Assembly (NCBI GenBank): GCA_021846225.1
Contig: JAJZCG010000015.1
Coordinates: 1-39,178 of the forward strand
DNA length: 39,178 nt
Direction of reading: 5' to 3'
From: Pseudomonadota bacterium
Lineage (GTDB): Bacteria > Pseudomonadota > Alphaproteobacteria > Acetobacterales > Acetobacteraceae
The position numbers were made by a program, and so were the translations under genes. This document shows, piece after piece, positions 16,619 to 26,700 of this stretch; position 1 is the first letter of the stretch, and each line of letters starts with the position of its first letter. The notes beneath the pieces are model-generated. The model saw only the letters and a list, made by a program, of their open reading frames with translations. It made no database searches and had not been told where the DNA came from.

Positions 16619-17101
16619 CTACGCGGGCACCAGTACGATCACCGCCGCCTGCGCCGCGATGCCCTCGCCCCGGCCGGTGAATCCCAGCCGCTCGGTGGTC
16701 GTCGCCTTCACTGAAATCGCCTCGATCCCCACGCCGAGCAGTTCCGCCAGCCTGGCGCGCATCGCGGGCGCATGCGGGGTAATCTTCGGCCGCTCGCAGA
16801 TGATGGTAACATCCGCATTGGCGAGCCTGCCTCCCCGCGCGGCGATCCGCTCCGCCGCATGGCGTAAAAACCGCGCGCTGTCGGCGTCTTTCCAGGTGTT
16901 CTCGGAGGGGGGGAAATGCCGCCCGATATCGCCCTCCGCCAGCGCGCCATAAATCGCGTCGCATAGCGCATGGATGCCCACATCAGCGTCCGAATGTCCG
17001 GCCAGCCCCTTCTCGAAGGGTATATCCACGCCGCAGATGATCATGGGGCGTCCCTCCGCCATGGCGTGAACGTCAAACCCGGTACCGATGCGCGGAATCA
17101 T
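16619..17101 (-). CDS. ispF: 2-C-methyl-D-erythritol 2,4-cyclodiphosphate synthase
   Basis: 160 aa, the normal size for IspF, which cyclises CDP-ME-2-phosphate to MEcPP and releases CMP in the MEP isoprenoid pathway. The Zn ligands are visible as D10 and H12 (GTGFDVHAM) and H44 ([12 protein letters not shown]). The C-terminal signature [19 protein letters not shown] is present. The start is ATG 17101, with GGAGAG six bases upstream on the minus strand. The frame stays open for another 250 codons, but that stretch lies opposite dusB and has no IspD motifs. So this is a stand-alone IspF, not the IspDF fusion found in many alphaproteobacteria; IspD must be elsewhere. Confidence 0.96.
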   Translation of the reverse strand: MIPRIGTGFDVHAMAEGRPMIICGVDIPFEKGLAGHSDADVGIHALCDAIYGALAEGDIGRHFPPSENTWKDADSARFLRHAAERIAARGGRLANADVTIICERPKITPHAPAMRARLAELLGVGIEAISVKATTTERLGFTGRGEGIAAQAAVIVLVPA

Positions 17102-17119
17102 GCCAGTCTCTCCCATATA

Positions 17120-17210
17120 ACCCGCCGCAGATGTGAAGCCGCCATGGCCTGGCGTCAACCATGCACCGGATTTGTCCAATAGGTGATTGCGTCCATCGCG
17201 TGCGGCGGGT
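17120..17210. promoter_or_regulatory. ispF-dusB intergenic region with 10-bp perfect inverted repeat
   Basis: ACCCGCCGCA (17120-17129) and TGCGGCGGGT (17201-17210) are exact reverse complements flanking almost the whole 123-bp gap between the divergent starts at 17101 and 17225. They could be paired operator half-sites controlling both genes, or arms of a leader hairpin ahead of dusB. No promoter hexamers were convincingly identified. Confidence 0.4.
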
Positions 17211-17224
17211 AGTTTGCCCAAATC

Positions 17225-18280
17225 ATGAGCAATGCTTCGTCCCCTCTGATTAAGCCGATCATCCTGGGGAGCGGGCCGCGCGCGGTCACGCTTGAAACCC
17301 CGGTCATTCTGGCCCCGCTTTCCGGCGTCACCGACCTGCCGTTTCGCGCCCTGGCCAAATCGCTCGGCGCTGGTCTGGTGGTCTCCGAGATGATCGCCTC
17401 CTGGGCCATGGTGCGCGAGAACCGCAATACCATGCGCATGGCCGAGGTGGTGGCCGGCGGCGGCCCGTCCTCGGTGCAGCTTGCCGGCTGCGAGCCTGAT
17501 GCGATGGCCGAGGCCGCGCGCATCGCGGTGGCCAACGGCGCGGACCTTATCGACATCAATTTCGGCTGCCCGGTGAAAAAAGTGGCGGTCGGTCAGGCCG
17601 CCGGCTCCGCGCTGATGCGCGATGAAGTGCTGGCCGGTAAAATCCTTGCCGCCACCGTGCGGGCGGTGGATGTGCCCGTCACCCTGAAAATGCGCATGGG
17701 CTGGGACCATAACAGCCTGAACGCGCCCACCCTGGCGCGCATCGCTCAGGATACGGGCATCGCCATGGTCACGGTGCACGGCCGCACCCGCCAGCAGTTC
17801 TACGAGGGCGTGGCCGACTGGGACTTCATCGCCAGCGTCAAGGCCGCGGTCCAAATCCCCCTTATCGTGAATGGAGACATCACCTCCGGGCCAAAAGCCG
17901 CCGAGGCGTTGCGCCGCTCAGGGGCTGATGGCGTGATGATCGGCCGTGGCGCCTACGGGCGCCCGTGGTTCCTCAAGCAGGTGGCGGACTATCTGCGTAC
18001 CGGCGAGCTCCCCGCGCCGCCAACCCTGGCCGGGCAGAAGGAAATCCTCCTGCGCCACTACGCCGCCATCCGCGCGCATTTCGGTGAAAAGGGCGGCGTT
18101 CGCCTCGCGCGCAAACATGTCTCCTGGTACAGCCACGGCCTGCGCGGCTCGGCCGCCTTCCGCGCGCAGATGAACCGGCTGGACAGCGGCGCCGCGGTGG
18201 AAGCGCTGATCGACTCCTTCTACGACCCGTTGATCGAATCCGGCTTCATCCGTCAGGACGAAATGGCCCTGGCGGCGTGA
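17225..18280 (+). CDS. dusB: tRNA-dihydrouridine synthase B (NifR3)
   Basis: A 351-aa FMN enzyme that reduces uridine to dihydrouridine in the D loop of tRNA. The TIM-barrel start [19 protein letters not shown] and the catalytic Cys in [10 protein letters not shown] (C115) are present. Further motifs are [22 protein letters not shown] and VNGDITSG. It is first in the dusB-ntrB-ntrC-ntrY-ntrX order typical of alphaproteobacteria, where it was named nifR3. Start ATG 17225, with no good Shine-Dalgarno sequence. ntrB starts 22 bases after its stop, so the five genes are very likely one operon. Confidence 0.96.
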   Translation: MSNASSPLIKPIILGSGPRAVTLETPVILAPLSGVTDLPFRALAKSLGAGLVVSEMIASWAMVRENRNTMRMAEVVAGGGPSSVQLAGCEPDAMAEAARIAVANGADLIDINFGCPVKKVAVGQAAGSALMRDEVLAGKILAATVRAVDVPVTLKMRMGWDHNSLNAPTLARIAQDTGIAMVTVHGRTRQQFYEGVADWDFIASVKAAVQIPLIVNGDITSGPKAAEALRRSGADGVMIGRGAYGRPWFLKQVADYLRTGELPAPPTLAGQKEILLRHYAAIRAHFGEKGGVRLARKHVSWYSHGLRGSAAFRAQMNRLDSGAAVEALIDSFYDPLIESGFIRQDEMALAA

Positions 18281-18302
18281 GCGTTTACGCGAGAGGCGCA
18301 AA

Positions 18303-19454
18303 GTGAGCGGCAACAGAAAGGCCTTCGGCATGGTCAAACGCAAACTGGGCATGGCGCCGCGTGAGCTCCGGGTCGATCCGGCGCATATTCTCGACGCCTT
18401 GCCCCTGGCCGTCGCCGTGCTGGACGAGAACGACACCTTCTGTTCGGTCAACTACGCGGCCGAGGAGTTCTTCGGCTCCTCCAAGGCATTGCTGCTGCAC
18501 GGTAATCTGTGTGACATTCTGCCGCCAGACCACCCGCTCTTCCTGCTGCTGGAACGCGCGCGCCGCGCCGGCGTTACCGTCGCCGAACATGATATGATCC
18601 TGGAAGGCCCGCGCCTGCTGCGCCGCGGCTGCTCCGTGCAGGCCGCGCCCTTGCCCGAGGTCGCGGGGTGCGTGGTGCTCACCTTGCAGGACGAATCGGC
18701 CGCCCGCGCGCTGGACCAACAGATATCCGCCCGCAACGCCGCCCGCAGCATCACCGGCATGGCCGCGATTCTCGCGCATGAGGTCAAAAACCCCCTGTCA
18801 GGGATCAGGGGCGCCGCGCAATTGCTGGAGGCCAGCGCCCCGCCGGACGACCGCGAGCTGGCCGTGCTCATCCGCGATGAGGCCGACCGCATCCGCGCCA
18901 TGGTCGAGCGCATGGAAACCTTCGGTGAGAAAAAGCTGGAGCGCCAGGCGGTCAACATCCATCGCGTCCTGGAGCATGTGCGCAAGCTGGCCCTTTCGGG
19001 CTTCGCGCCGCGCGTCAAATTCATCGAATCCTACGACCCCAGCCTGCCGCATGTGCAGGGCAGCCGCGGCCAGCTCATCCAGGTGCTGCTCAACCTGGTC
19101 AAAAACGCCGCCGAATCCATTGACAGCATGGACCGCCCCGACGGTGAAATCCACCTCACCACCGGCTTCCAGCATGGCGTGTGGCTCTCCGCCACCTCGG
19201 GGCGCGCGCGCGCCAACCTGCCCATCTTCGTCTCTGTGCGCGACAATGGCCCCGGCATCCCCGAGGACATCCGCCGCCACCTGTTCGAGCCCTTCATCAC
19301 CACCAAGGCCGCGGGCAGCGGGCTTGGGCTGGCGCTGGTCGCCAAAATCGTCGCTGACCACGGCGGGTTGATCGACGTGGACAGCCGCCCCGGCCGCACC
19401 GAATTCCGTATCCATCTGCCCGTCTACGAAGACCCCCCGGAAAGTAACTATTGA
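18303..19454 (+). CDS. ntrB: Nitrogen regulation sensor kinase NtrB
   Basis: 383 aa, cytosolic: no TM segment. An N-terminal PAS domain ([20 protein letters not shown], ~residues 31-125) precedes HisKA, with the phospho-accepting H159 in [15 protein letters not shown]. The ATPase domain follows, with N box [16 protein letters not shown] and GSGLGLALV. NtrB phosphorylates or dephosphorylates NtrC according to nitrogen status, signalled by the PII protein. The start GTG 18303 is supported by GAGAGG six bases upstream. Its stop TGA overlaps the ntrC ATG by one base (TGATG), indicating translational coupling. Confidence 0.96.
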   Translation: MSGNRKAFGMVKRKLGMAPRELRVDPAHILDALPLAVAVLDENDTFCSVNYAAEEFFGSSKALLLHGNLCDILPPDHPLFLLLERARRAGVTVAEHDMILEGPRLLRRGCSVQAAPLPEVAGCVVLTLQDESAARALDQQISARNAARSITGMAAILAHEVKNPLSGIRGAAQLLEASAPPDDRELAVLIRDEADRIRAMVERMETFGEKKLERQAVNIHRVLEHVRKLALSGFAPRVKFIESYDPSLPHVQGSRGQLIQVLLNLVKNAAESIDSMDRPDGEIHLTTGFQHGVWLSATSGRARANLPIFVSVRDNGPGIPEDIRRHLFEPFITTKAAGSGLGLALVAKIVADHGGLIDVDSRPGRTEFRIHLPVYEDPPESNY

Positions 19455-20911
19455 TGTCCACCGTGCCAACCGTTCTGATCGCCGATGACGACCGCTCGAT
19501 CCGCACAGTGCTGACCCAGGCGCTGGGCCGCTCGGGTTATCAGGTGCGCGCCACCTCCTCGGCGGCCACGCTGTGGCGCTGGGTGGAGGACGGTGAGGGC
19601 GATGTCGTCATCACCGATGTCATCATGCCCGATGAGAACGGCCTGGACCTGATCCCGCGGATCAAGCGCATCCGCCCCGAGCTGCCGGTCATCGTGATGA
19701 GCGCGCAATCCACCCTCACCACCGCGGTGCAGGCCACCCAGCGCGGCGCGTTTGACTATTTGCCGAAACCCTTTGACCTGGGTGAGCTCCTCGCCGTGGT
19801 GGACCGCGCGCTCAAACAGCCGGTCTATGCCGCGGGCGGCGCACCCGCGCCCAAACCCTCAGCCGATGACAACCTTCCCCTGATCGGCCGCAGCCCGGCG
19901 ATGCAGGAAATCTACCGCATCATCGCCCGCCTCACGACCACCGATCTCACCGTGATGATCAACGGCGAGTCCGGCGCGGGCAAGGAGCTTGTCGCCCGCG
20001 CCCTGCATGATTACGGCCGCCGCCGCGCCGGCCCCTTCGTCGCCATCAACATGGCGGCCATCCCGCGCGAACTCATCGAGAGCGAGCTTTTCGGCCATGA
20101 GCGCGGCGCCTTCACCGGCGCCACCAACCGCCATGTCGGCCGCTTCGAGCAAGCCGCCGGCGGCACCCTCTTTCTGGATGAAATCGGCGACATGCCGCCC
20201 GAAGCCCAAACCCGCCTGCTGCGCGTGCTGCAGGAGGGTGAATTCACCACCGTCGGCGGCCGCCAGCCCATCCGCGCCAATGCCCGCATCGTCGCCGCCA
20301 CCCACCGCGACCTTCGCGCCCTCATCCGCTCCGGCCAGTTCCGTGAGGATCTGTTCTACCGCCTCAACGTCGTGCCCATCCGCCTGCCGCCCCTGCGCGA
20401 GCGCCCCGATGACATCCCTGTGCTGGCGCAGCACTTTCTCAACAAGGCGCAGAGCGAGGGCCTGCCCGGCAAAACCATTGACGCGCCAGCCATGGCCATG
20501 CTCTCCGCCTACCGCTGGCCCGGCAACGTGCGCGAGCTGGAAAACCTCATCCGCCGCCTCGCCGCGCTGGTGCCCCAGCCGGTCATCACCGAGGCGATTC
20601 TGGCGCAGGAACTGGCCGGCTACACCATCGCCGAGGAACCCCAGCCAGCCTCCGGCGACGATGCCGACACCATGGCCGCGGTGGTGGAGCGCCATGTCGC
20701 CCGTCTCCTCGCCGCCATCCGCGAATCTGGTGAGGAAGGCGTGCTCTACGAACGCGCACTGGCCGAATTCGAGCGCCCCCTTATCCGCATGACCCTGGCG
20801 GAAACCAGGGGCAACCAGATCCGCGCCGCCGCCCTGCTGGGCCTCAACCGCAACACGCTGCGCAAAAAAATCCGCGAGCACGGCATCGGCGTGCACCGCC
20901 GGGTGGGCTGA
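19454..20911 (+). CDS. ntrC: Nitrogen regulation response regulator NtrC
   Basis: 485 aa. The receiver domain has phospho-acceptor D55 ([12 protein letters not shown]). The AAA+ domain has Walker A GESGAGKE, an intact sigma-54 contact loop GAFTGA (218-223) and Walker B LFLDEIGD. The C-terminal Fis-type helix-turn-helix is [20 protein letters not shown]. It activates sigma-54 promoters of nitrogen-scavenging genes. ATG 19454 overlaps the ntrB stop by one base, and its own stop overlaps ntrY in the same way (TGATG at 20909-20913). Confidence 0.97.
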   Translation: MSTVPTVLIADDDRSIRTVLTQALGRSGYQVRATSSAATLWRWVEDGEGDVVITDVIMPDENGLDLIPRIKRIRPELPVIVMSAQSTLTTAVQATQRGAFDYLPKPFDLGELLAVVDRALKQPVYAAGGAPAPKPSADDNLPLIGRSPAMQEIYRIIARLTTTDLTVMINGESGAGKELVARALHDYGRRRAGPFVAINMAAIPRELIESELFGHERGAFTGATNRHVGRFEQAAGGTLFLDEIGDMPPEAQTRLLRVLQEGEFTTVGGRQPIRANARIVAATHRDLRALIRSGQFREDLFYRLNVVPIRLPPLRERPDDIPVLAQHFLNKAQSEGLPGKTIDAPAMAMLSAYRWPGNVRELENLIRRLAALVPQPVITEAILAQELAGYTIAEEPQPASGDDADTMAAVVERHVARLLAAIRESGEEGVLYERALAEFERPLIRMTLAETRGNQIRAAALLGLNRNTLRKKIREHGIGVHRRVG

Positions 20912-23133
20912 TGCAGAACCCCGGTTCAACGCCGCGGACCCTGCGCGCCTCGTTTCTGGACATCATGCTCGGCCGGGTCTCGACCCTGCTGGTCGCCTCC
21001 GTGGCGCTGCTCCTGGGCATCGCCTCGTTTGCCATCCTGGCCGGGCGGGTGAAGCTGGATGTGCATTCCGGCGTCGCCATCGCGTTGATGGTGGCGGATT
21101 TCGCGGCGCTGCTGCTGCTCATCATCCTGCTGGTCGGGCGCGTGGTGCGCGTGGTGCTGGAACACAGGCGCGGCGCCGCCGGGGCGCGGCTGCATGTGCA
21201 GCTGGTGTTCCTCTTCGGCGGCGTGGCCGCGGTGCCCGCCATCCTGGTGGCTGTGTTCGCCATCGTCTTCTTCAATTTCGGCATCCAGGCATGGTTCAAC
21301 CAGCGGGTGCAAACCGCCCTCGATGAGAGCAATCAGGTCGCCCAGGGCTACCTCGCTGAACATGATAACGACATCCGCCTCGACGCCCTGGCCATGGCCA
21401 ATGATCTCTCCCAGAACGGCTCGGTGTTCTTTGGCGACCCCAACGAGTTCGCGCGCTACCTGGTCAACCAGGCGACCGTGCGCGGCCTCACCCAGGCCGT
21501 CATCTTCGAGCCGCTGAACGGCGAGATCGTCGCCTCCGCCGGGCTGTTCGCGGGCTTCGCCGCCTCGGTGCCCGGCCAGCGCCAGATCGCCCTGGCGCAA
21601 ACCGGTCAGGTGCCGGTATTCAGCCCGCATGGCGGCACGGTGGAGCAGGCGGTCATCAAGCTCGACATCACCCCGCCCATGATGCTGATGATCGAAAAGC
21701 CGATCGACCCCGCCATTCTCGACCATGTGAGCAAGACCGAGCAGGCGGTGGCGGAATACCAGAGGCTCTCCAAAAACCGCGCCGGGCTGGAAATCTCCTT
21801 CGCGCTGGTCATCGCCATTCTCTCGCTGCTGGTGCTCTCGGCGCTGGTCGGCTTCGGGCTGGTCATCGCCAACCAGATCGCCAAGCCGATCGGCCATCTC
21901 ATCCGCGCCGCTGAGAACGTGCGCGCCGGCGATCTCTCCGTGCGCGTGCCCGAGCGCGACACGGGCGATGAAATGGCCGGCCTTTCGCGCGCCTTCAACC
22001 GCATGACCGCGCAGCTCGCCGCCCAGCGCACGGAGCTGATGGACGTCAACGGCCAGCTCGACGCGCGGCGGCGCTTCACGGAGACCGTGCTGGCCGGCGT
22101 CTCCGCCGGGGTCATCGGGCTGGACAACAAAGGCCGCATCGAGCTGCCCAATCGCGCCGCCTCCGAGCTGCTACGCATCGCCCTGGAGTCGGAAATCGGC
22201 CAATATCTGGTCGAAATCGTGCCCGAATTCGAGGGGCTCATCAACGCCGTGATGGCCAATCCCGAACGCCCGGTGACAGCGGAAATCGAACACGGCCCGG
22301 CGATGCACAAGCGCGTGCTGCTGGTGCGCATCGGCGCGGAAATGAAGGCGGGCGAGCCGGACGGCTTCATTGTCACCTTCGATGATGTAACCGAGCTGCT
22401 CTCCGCCCAGCGCAAGGCCGCCTGGGCGGACGTGGCCCGGCGCATCGCCCATGAGATCAAAAATCCGCTTACCCCCATCCAGCTTTCCGCCGAGCGCCTG
22501 AAGCGCCGCTTCACCAAGGAGATCACCTCCGACCCCGAAGGCTTCTCCCAATGCGCCGACACCATCGTGCGCCATGTGGGCGACATTGGCCGCATGGTGG
22601 ACGAATTCTCCACCTTCGCGCGCATGCCCGTCCCGGTGATGCGCGAGGAGTCGCTGGAGCGCATCGCGCGCGAAGCCATGGTGCTGCAGCGCGTCGCGCA
22701 TCGCGAAATCAACTGGGACATCCGCATCGAAACCTCCCTGCGCGCCATCTGCGACCGCCGGCTCATCGGCCAGGCGCTCACCAACCTGCTCGCCAACGCG
22801 GCCGATGCGGTGGCCATGCGCCCCGGCGCCAGCCATGTCGCCCTCAGCCTCAAAGCCCAGGGCGATAACGCCGTGCTGAGCGTGACCGATGATGGCATCG
22901 GCCTGCCGGAGACCGACCGCGCCCGCCTCACCGAACCCTATGTGACCCATAAGCCAAAAGGCACCGGGCTTGGTCTTGCCATTGTCCGCAAGATCATGGA
23001 GGACCATGGCGGGCGGCTGGAACTTGACCAGGTGGCCGATGGACCAGGCGCCATCGTCAGCCTCATCCTGCCCGCACTGCCGGTTAAGCCTGAAGGTACA
23101 AGCCATGATGTTAAGGAGTTGCCCGCGACATGA
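20911..23133 (+). CDS. ntrY: Transmembrane sensor histidine kinase NtrY
   Basis: 740 aa. Three N-terminal membrane helices (~residues 25-46, 53-74, 92-116) and a fourth (~297-320) bracket a ~180-residue periplasmic part. A HAMP linker (ANQIAKPIGHLIRAAENVRAGDLSVRV) and a PAS-like domain follow. HisKA has H514 in RIAHEIKNPLTPIQLS, and the ATPase domain has NLLANAADA, DDGIGLP and GTGLGLAIV. NtrY/NtrX is the membrane-linked partner of NtrBC and in other alphaproteobacteria responds to nitrate, redox or low oxygen. Its stop overlaps the ntrX start by four bases (ATGA). Confidence 0.96.
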   Translation: MQNPGSTPRTLRASFLDIMLGRVSTLLVASVALLLGIASFAILAGRVKLDVHSGVAIALMVADFAALLLLIILLVGRVVRVVLEHRRGAAGARLHVQLVFLFGGVAAVPAILVAVFAIVFFNFGIQAWFNQRVQTALDESNQVAQGYLAEHDNDIRLDALAMANDLSQNGSVFFGDPNEFARYLVNQATVRGLTQAVIFEPLNGEIVASAGLFAGFAASVPGQRQIALAQTGQVPVFSPHGGTVEQAVIKLDITPPMMLMIEKPIDPAILDHVSKTEQAVAEYQRLSKNRAGLEISFALVIAILSLLVLSALVGFGLVIANQIAKPIGHLIRAAENVRAGDLSVRVPERDTGDEMAGLSRAFNRMTAQLAAQRTELMDVNGQLDARRRFTETVLAGVSAGVIGLDNKGRIELPNRAASELLRIALESEIGQYLVEIVPEFEGLINAVMANPERPVTAEIEHGPAMHKRVLLVRIGAEMKAGEPDGFIVTFDDVTELLSAQRKAAWADVARRIAHEIKNPLTPIQLSAERLKRRFTKEITSDPEGFSQCADTIVRHVGDIGRMVDEFSTFARMPVPVMREESLERIAREAMVLQRVAHREINWDIRIETSLRAICDRRLIGQALTNLLANAADAVAMRPGASHVALSLKAQGDNAVLSVTDDGIGLPETDRARLTEPYVTHKPKGTGLGLAIVRKIMEDHGGRLELDQVADGPGAIVSLILPALPVKPEGTSHDVKELPAT

Positions 23134-24527
23134 CTGAAATCCTGATCGTCGATGACGAGCCGGATATCCGCCTGCTGGTCGAAGCCATTCTCCGCGACGA
23201 AGGCTTCGAGGCCCGCAGCGCCGGCAATTCGGACGACGCGATTGCCGCCTACCGCGCGCGCCGCCCCGCGCTGGTCATCCTTGACGTCTGGCTGCAAGGC
23301 TCCAAGCTGGATGGCATCGGCATTCTGGACGTGTTGCACCAGGAGCAGCCGCGCGTCCCGGTGGTCATGGTCTCCGGCCACGGCACCATCGAAACCGCGG
23401 TCGCGGCGATCCAGCGCGGCGCGTATGACTTCATCGAGAAACCCTTCAACTCGGACCGCCTGCTGCTGGTCGTGCGCCGTGCGCTGGAAGCCGCCCGGCT
23501 GGAGGCGGAAAACGCCGAGCTTCGCCTGCGCGTCGGCTCCGAGACCAGCCTGACCGGCGAAGGCCACGGCATCGTCAGCCTGAAAGCCTCGATTGACCGC
23601 GTCGCCCCCACCGGCTCGCGCGTGCTCATCACCGGCGCCCCTGGCTCGGGCAAGGAAACCGTGGCGCGCATGATCCACGCGCAATCGCGCCGTGCCGACG
23701 GCCCCTTCGTCGCTCTCAACTGCGCCATCCTCGCGCCCGAGCGCTTCGAGGTGGAGCTTTTCGGCGTCGAGGCCGGGGCCGACTCCCACGCCGCCCCGCG
23801 CAAGGTTGGCGTGCTGGAACGCGCCCACGGCGGCACCCTGCTGCTTGACGAAGTGGCCGACATGCCGCTGGAAACCCAAGGCAAAATCGCCCGCGTGCTG
23901 CAGGAGCAAAGCTTCGAGCGTGTCGGCGGCGGCGCCGGTTCGCGCGTGAAGGTGGACATCCGGGTGCTGGCCTCCACCGCCAAGGACCTAGCCAGCGCGA
24001 TCGCCGCCGGCCATTTCCGCGAGGATCTCTACTACCGCCTGGCCGTGGTGCCCCTGCGCGTCCCCTCGCTGAAGGAGCGCCGCGAGGACATCCCCGCCCT
24101 GGCGGCTGATTTCCTGGCCCGCGCGGCTGAAATCTCCGGCCTGCCACCGCGCACCCTGGGCTCGGACGCCATCGCCGCCCTTCAGGCGCACGACTGGCCG
24201 GGCAACGTCCGCCAGCTGCGCAACATCATGGACTGGCTGATGATCATGCGCTCCGCCGAGACCGAGGTCTTCCGCGCCGAACACCTGCCCACGGAACTCT
24301 CCGCCCACGCCCCGCGCGCCCTGGCGATAGACCCCGCCGCCGATGTCATGGCCCTGCCGCTGCGCGAAGCCCGCGACGTGTTCGAAACCCAGTACCTGCA
24401 ATCCCAGCTTCTGCGCTTTGGCGGCAATATCAGCCGCACCGCCCATTTTGTCGGCATGGAGCGCAGCGCCCTGCACCGTAAGCTCAAGCAGCTTGGCATC
24501 GGCGCCGAGGACCGCCAGCACCCATAA
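23130..24527 (+). CDS. ntrX: Response regulator NtrX, GAFTGA motif degenerate
   Basis: 465 aa. The receiver has D52 (LVILDVWLQGSKLDGIG), and the AAA+ domain has Walker A GAPGSGKETV and Walker B LLLDEVADMP. The C-terminal Fis-type DNA-binding helices are present (GGNISRTAHFVGMERSALHRK). Where NtrC has [19 protein letters not shown], this protein reads ELFGVEAGADSHAAPRKVG. The sigma-54 contact loop is therefore gone, so it probably acts as an ATPase-coupled repressor or sigma-70 regulator rather than a classic enhancer-binding activator. It overlaps ntrY by ATGA and is last in the operon, ending 18 bases before the convergent kinase gene. No terminator hairpin is visible in that gap. Confidence 0.95.
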   Translation: MTEILIVDDEPDIRLLVEAILRDEGFEARSAGNSDDAIAAYRARRPALVILDVWLQGSKLDGIGILDVLHQEQPRVPVVMVSGHGTIETAVAAIQRGAYDFIEKPFNSDRLLLVVRRALEAARLEAENAELRLRVGSETSLTGEGHGIVSLKASIDRVAPTGSRVLITGAPGSGKETVARMIHAQSRRADGPFVALNCAILAPERFEVELFGVEAGADSHAAPRKVGVLERAHGGTLLLDEVADMPLETQGKIARVLQEQSFERVGGGAGSRVKVDIRVLASTAKDLASAIAAGHFREDLYYRLAVVPLRVPSLKERREDIPALAADFLARAAEISGLPPRTLGSDAIAALQAHDWPGNVRQLRNIMDWLMIMRSAETEVFRAEHLPTELSAHAPRALAIDPAADVMALPLREARDVFETQYLQSQLLRFGGNISRTAHFVGMERSALHRKLKQLGIGAEDRQHP

Positions 24528-24545
24528 ACAGGCCGGGCGAGCGCT

Positions 24546-25991
24546 CTACCCGCGCCGCGCCGGGAGGGTGATGATGGCCCGCAGGCCGGGGTTGTTGTTG
24601 GCTAGGCGCAATGTGCCATTGTGCAGCTGCGCCACCGCGGCCACAAGGGCGAGCCCCAGGCCAGATCCGGCGGTTGAGCGCGCCGATTCCGCGCGGAAGA
24701 AGCGCTCCGTGGCGCGGCTGCGGTCCTCTTCGGAAATTCCCGGCCCGCGGTCGGCGATGCAAATTTCGATCAACGCCTCCTCCACCCGCGCCGTGAAGCG
24801 GATGGTCGTTCCGGTGGCGGAGAATTTCAGCGCATTGTCGAGCAGGTTTGCGATCGCCTGCTGCACCAGCTCCCGGTCGCCGAGCAGGGGCAGGGGCTCA
24901 TCAATCCTGGTATCCAGGATCAACCCGCGCTCCTCGGCGACGGCGCGGTAGAGTTCGTCGATGTCGCGCAGCATCGGCGCGAGGTCGATGGCGGCAAAAG
25001 CCGAGCGGCGAGACCCCGCCTCTATCTCGGCGATCCGCAGCAACGCCTCGAACACGCCCACCACGCCGTCCAGGTCCAGCATCGCCCGCTCGACGGCCAA
25101 TTGCAGGTCCTCCTTGGTCTGGGCGTGCAGCGCCGCATCCTCCAGCCGCGTGCGCGCGCGGGTGATCGGCGTGCGCAGGTCGTGGGCGATGGCGTTGGAG
25201 ACCTGGCGCACCCCATCCATCAGCCGCGCGATGCGCTCCAGCATGTCGTTGATGATCTCCGCCAGCTCATCGAACTCATCGCCGTTGCCATGCTTGGGGA
25301 TGCGCCGCGTCAAATCGCCCAGCGCAATGGCGCGCGTGGTGGTCGATATATCGCGCATCATGCGCCGGAACATCGAGCGAATGAGCACCGCGCCCAGCAG
25401 GCCGAGAAAAATCATCAGCCCCAGGGCCCAGAGCAGCGCATCGCGCATCACGCCGCGCAGCTGCGCCCGCGCGCTCACATCCCGCCCGATCAGCAGTTGC
25501 TCGCCGCCGCTCAGCGTATAGGCGCGCAGCAGCGAAATCGAGCGCGTCCCCCTGCGGGTCACCGGCAGCTCATACCAGGTGTTGATCCGGTTGAGCCCGG
25601 CGGGCCATTGGTCGAGGTTGCCGATGATATGGTTGCCCAGCGGGTCGAGCAGCAGATAAATCCCGTCGCTGTCGCCCGAGTCGGTCAGCCGGCTGTGAAT
25701 GGCGTTGACGAGCGAGGGCAGGCCGCCGAGCTGGTAATGCTCGTTCAGCGCCGTGGCATCGTTCAGGATCGCGAACTGCACCTGCCGCTGCAACAGCCCC
25801 ACCGTGGAATACCACAGCGAAAACGCCAGCGTGAAGGCGGAGAGCCCGAACACCAGCGCATACGTCACCGCGAACCGGATTCCGGTCGAGCGGATCAGCG
25901 GCTTCCCCTTGCGCCGGGGCTCACGGGGCGTTGCGGCCTCCTGGGCGGTGCGCGCGGCGGGCCCAGTTTCAGCGGCCGGGGTTGTCTCCAT
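24546..25991 (-). CDS. HAMP-containing sensor histidine kinase
   Basis: 481 aa. A basic, Pro/Ala-rich N-terminus is followed by TM1 (~41-62), a ~120-residue periplasmic sensor region, TM2 (~184-204) and a HAMP domain. H270 sits in NAIAHDLRTPITRARTRL, and the ATPase domain has NLLDNALKFS, DRGPGIS and GSGLGLALV. The architecture is that of the OmpR/EnvZ-class sensors. It is third in a minus-strand operon behind the protease and the regulator, 23 bases after the regulator's stop, with GGAG before ATG 25991. Its ligand is unknown; the linked secreted protease suggests an envelope signal, which is inference. Confidence 0.94.
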   Translation of the reverse strand: METTPAAETGPAARTAQEAATPREPRRKGKPLIRSTGIRFAVTYALVFGLSAFTLAFSLWYSTVGLLQRQVQFAILNDATALNEHYQLGGLPSLVNAIHSRLTDSGDSDGIYLLLDPLGNHIIGNLDQWPAGLNRINTWYELPVTRRGTRSISLLRAYTLSGGEQLLIGRDVSARAQLRGVMRDALLWALGLMIFLGLLGAVLIRSMFRRMMRDISTTTRAIALGDLTRRIPKHGNGDEFDELAEIINDMLERIARLMDGVRQVSNAIAHDLRTPITRARTRLEDAALHAQTKEDLQLAVERAMLDLDGVVGVFEALLRIAEIEAGSRRSAFAAIDLAPMLRDIDELYRAVAEERGLILDTRIDEPLPLLGDRELVQQAIANLLDNALKFSATGTTIRFTARVEEALIEICIADRGPGISEEDRSRATERFFRAESARSTAGSGLGLALVAAVAQLHNGTLRLANNNPGLRAIITLPARRG

Positions 25992-26014
25992 TCAGGGCTC
26001 CGCCAGCTGCGCCG

Positions 26015-26698
26015 TCACACCTCTTCGGCGCGCAGCATGTAGCCGGCGTTACGCACCGTATGCAGCAACGGCAGCTCGAACGGCTTGTCGATCTTCTGGC
26101 GCAAGCGCGACACATGCACATCAATCACATTGGTTTGCGGGTCGAAGTGATAATCCCACACGCCCTCCAGCAGCATGGTGCGGGTCACCACCTGCCCGGC
26201 GTGGCGCATCAGATACTCCAGCAGCCGGAACTCGCGCGGCTGCAGGTCTATCTTCTGCGTCCCCCGGCGCACGCTGCGCGAGAGCAGGTCCATCTCCAGG
26301 TCCCCCACGCAGAGCTTGGTCGTGGGGCCATCGCTCTTGCCGCGCCGGGTCAGCGCTTCCACCCTGGCCAGCAATTCCGCGAAGGCGAACGGCTTGGTCA
26401 GATAGTCATCCCCCCCCGCCTTCAGCCCCTTCACCCGGTCATCCACCTGGCTCAACGCCGAGAGAAACAGCACCGGCGTCGCGTTGTCCTGCGCGCGCAA
26501 TGTTTCCAGCAGGCGCAGCCCATCAATCCCCCCGGGCAGCATCCGGTCCAGGATGATGGCGTCGAAATTCTCCGAGGCGGCAAGAAAAAGCCCGTCCCGC
26601 CCGTTGTCGGCATGTTCCACCGTATGTCCCGCCTCACGCAGGCCCTTCAGAACAAACCCAGCAACGTCCTTATCGTCTTCCACGACGAGTATGCGCAT
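26015..26698 (-). CDS. OmpR/PhoB-family response regulator
   Basis: 227 aa. The receiver has the acidic pocket VEDDKD, phospho-acceptor D51 (IILDRMLPGG) and the switch Lys in YLTKPFAF. The C-terminal winged helix ends TNVIDVHVSRLRQKID...RNAGYMLR. ATG 26698 lies two bases after the protease stop, behind GGGAG, so the two are translationally linked. It should be phosphorylated by the kinase encoded just downstream. Such regulators bind direct repeats; a 16-bp tandem repeat upstream of the operon is a candidate site. Confidence 0.95.
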   Translation of the reverse strand: MRILVVEDDKDVAGFVLKGLREAGHTVEHADNGRDGLFLAASENFDAIILDRMLPGGIDGLRLLETLRAQDNATPVLFLSALSQVDDRVKGLKAGGDDYLTKPFAFAELLARVEALTRRGKSDGPTTKLCVGDLEMDLLSRSVRRGTQKIDLQPREFRLLEYLMRHAGQVVTRTMLLEGVWDYHFDPQTNVIDVHVSRLRQKIDKPFELPLLHTVRNAGYMLRAEEV

Positions 26699-26700
26699 CG

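Noticed and set aside
17102-17854. N-terminal extension of IspF by about 250 residues, possible IspD part
   Set aside because: It lies opposite dusB, has no CTP-binding motif of IspD, and a good ribosome site precedes the short IspF start.
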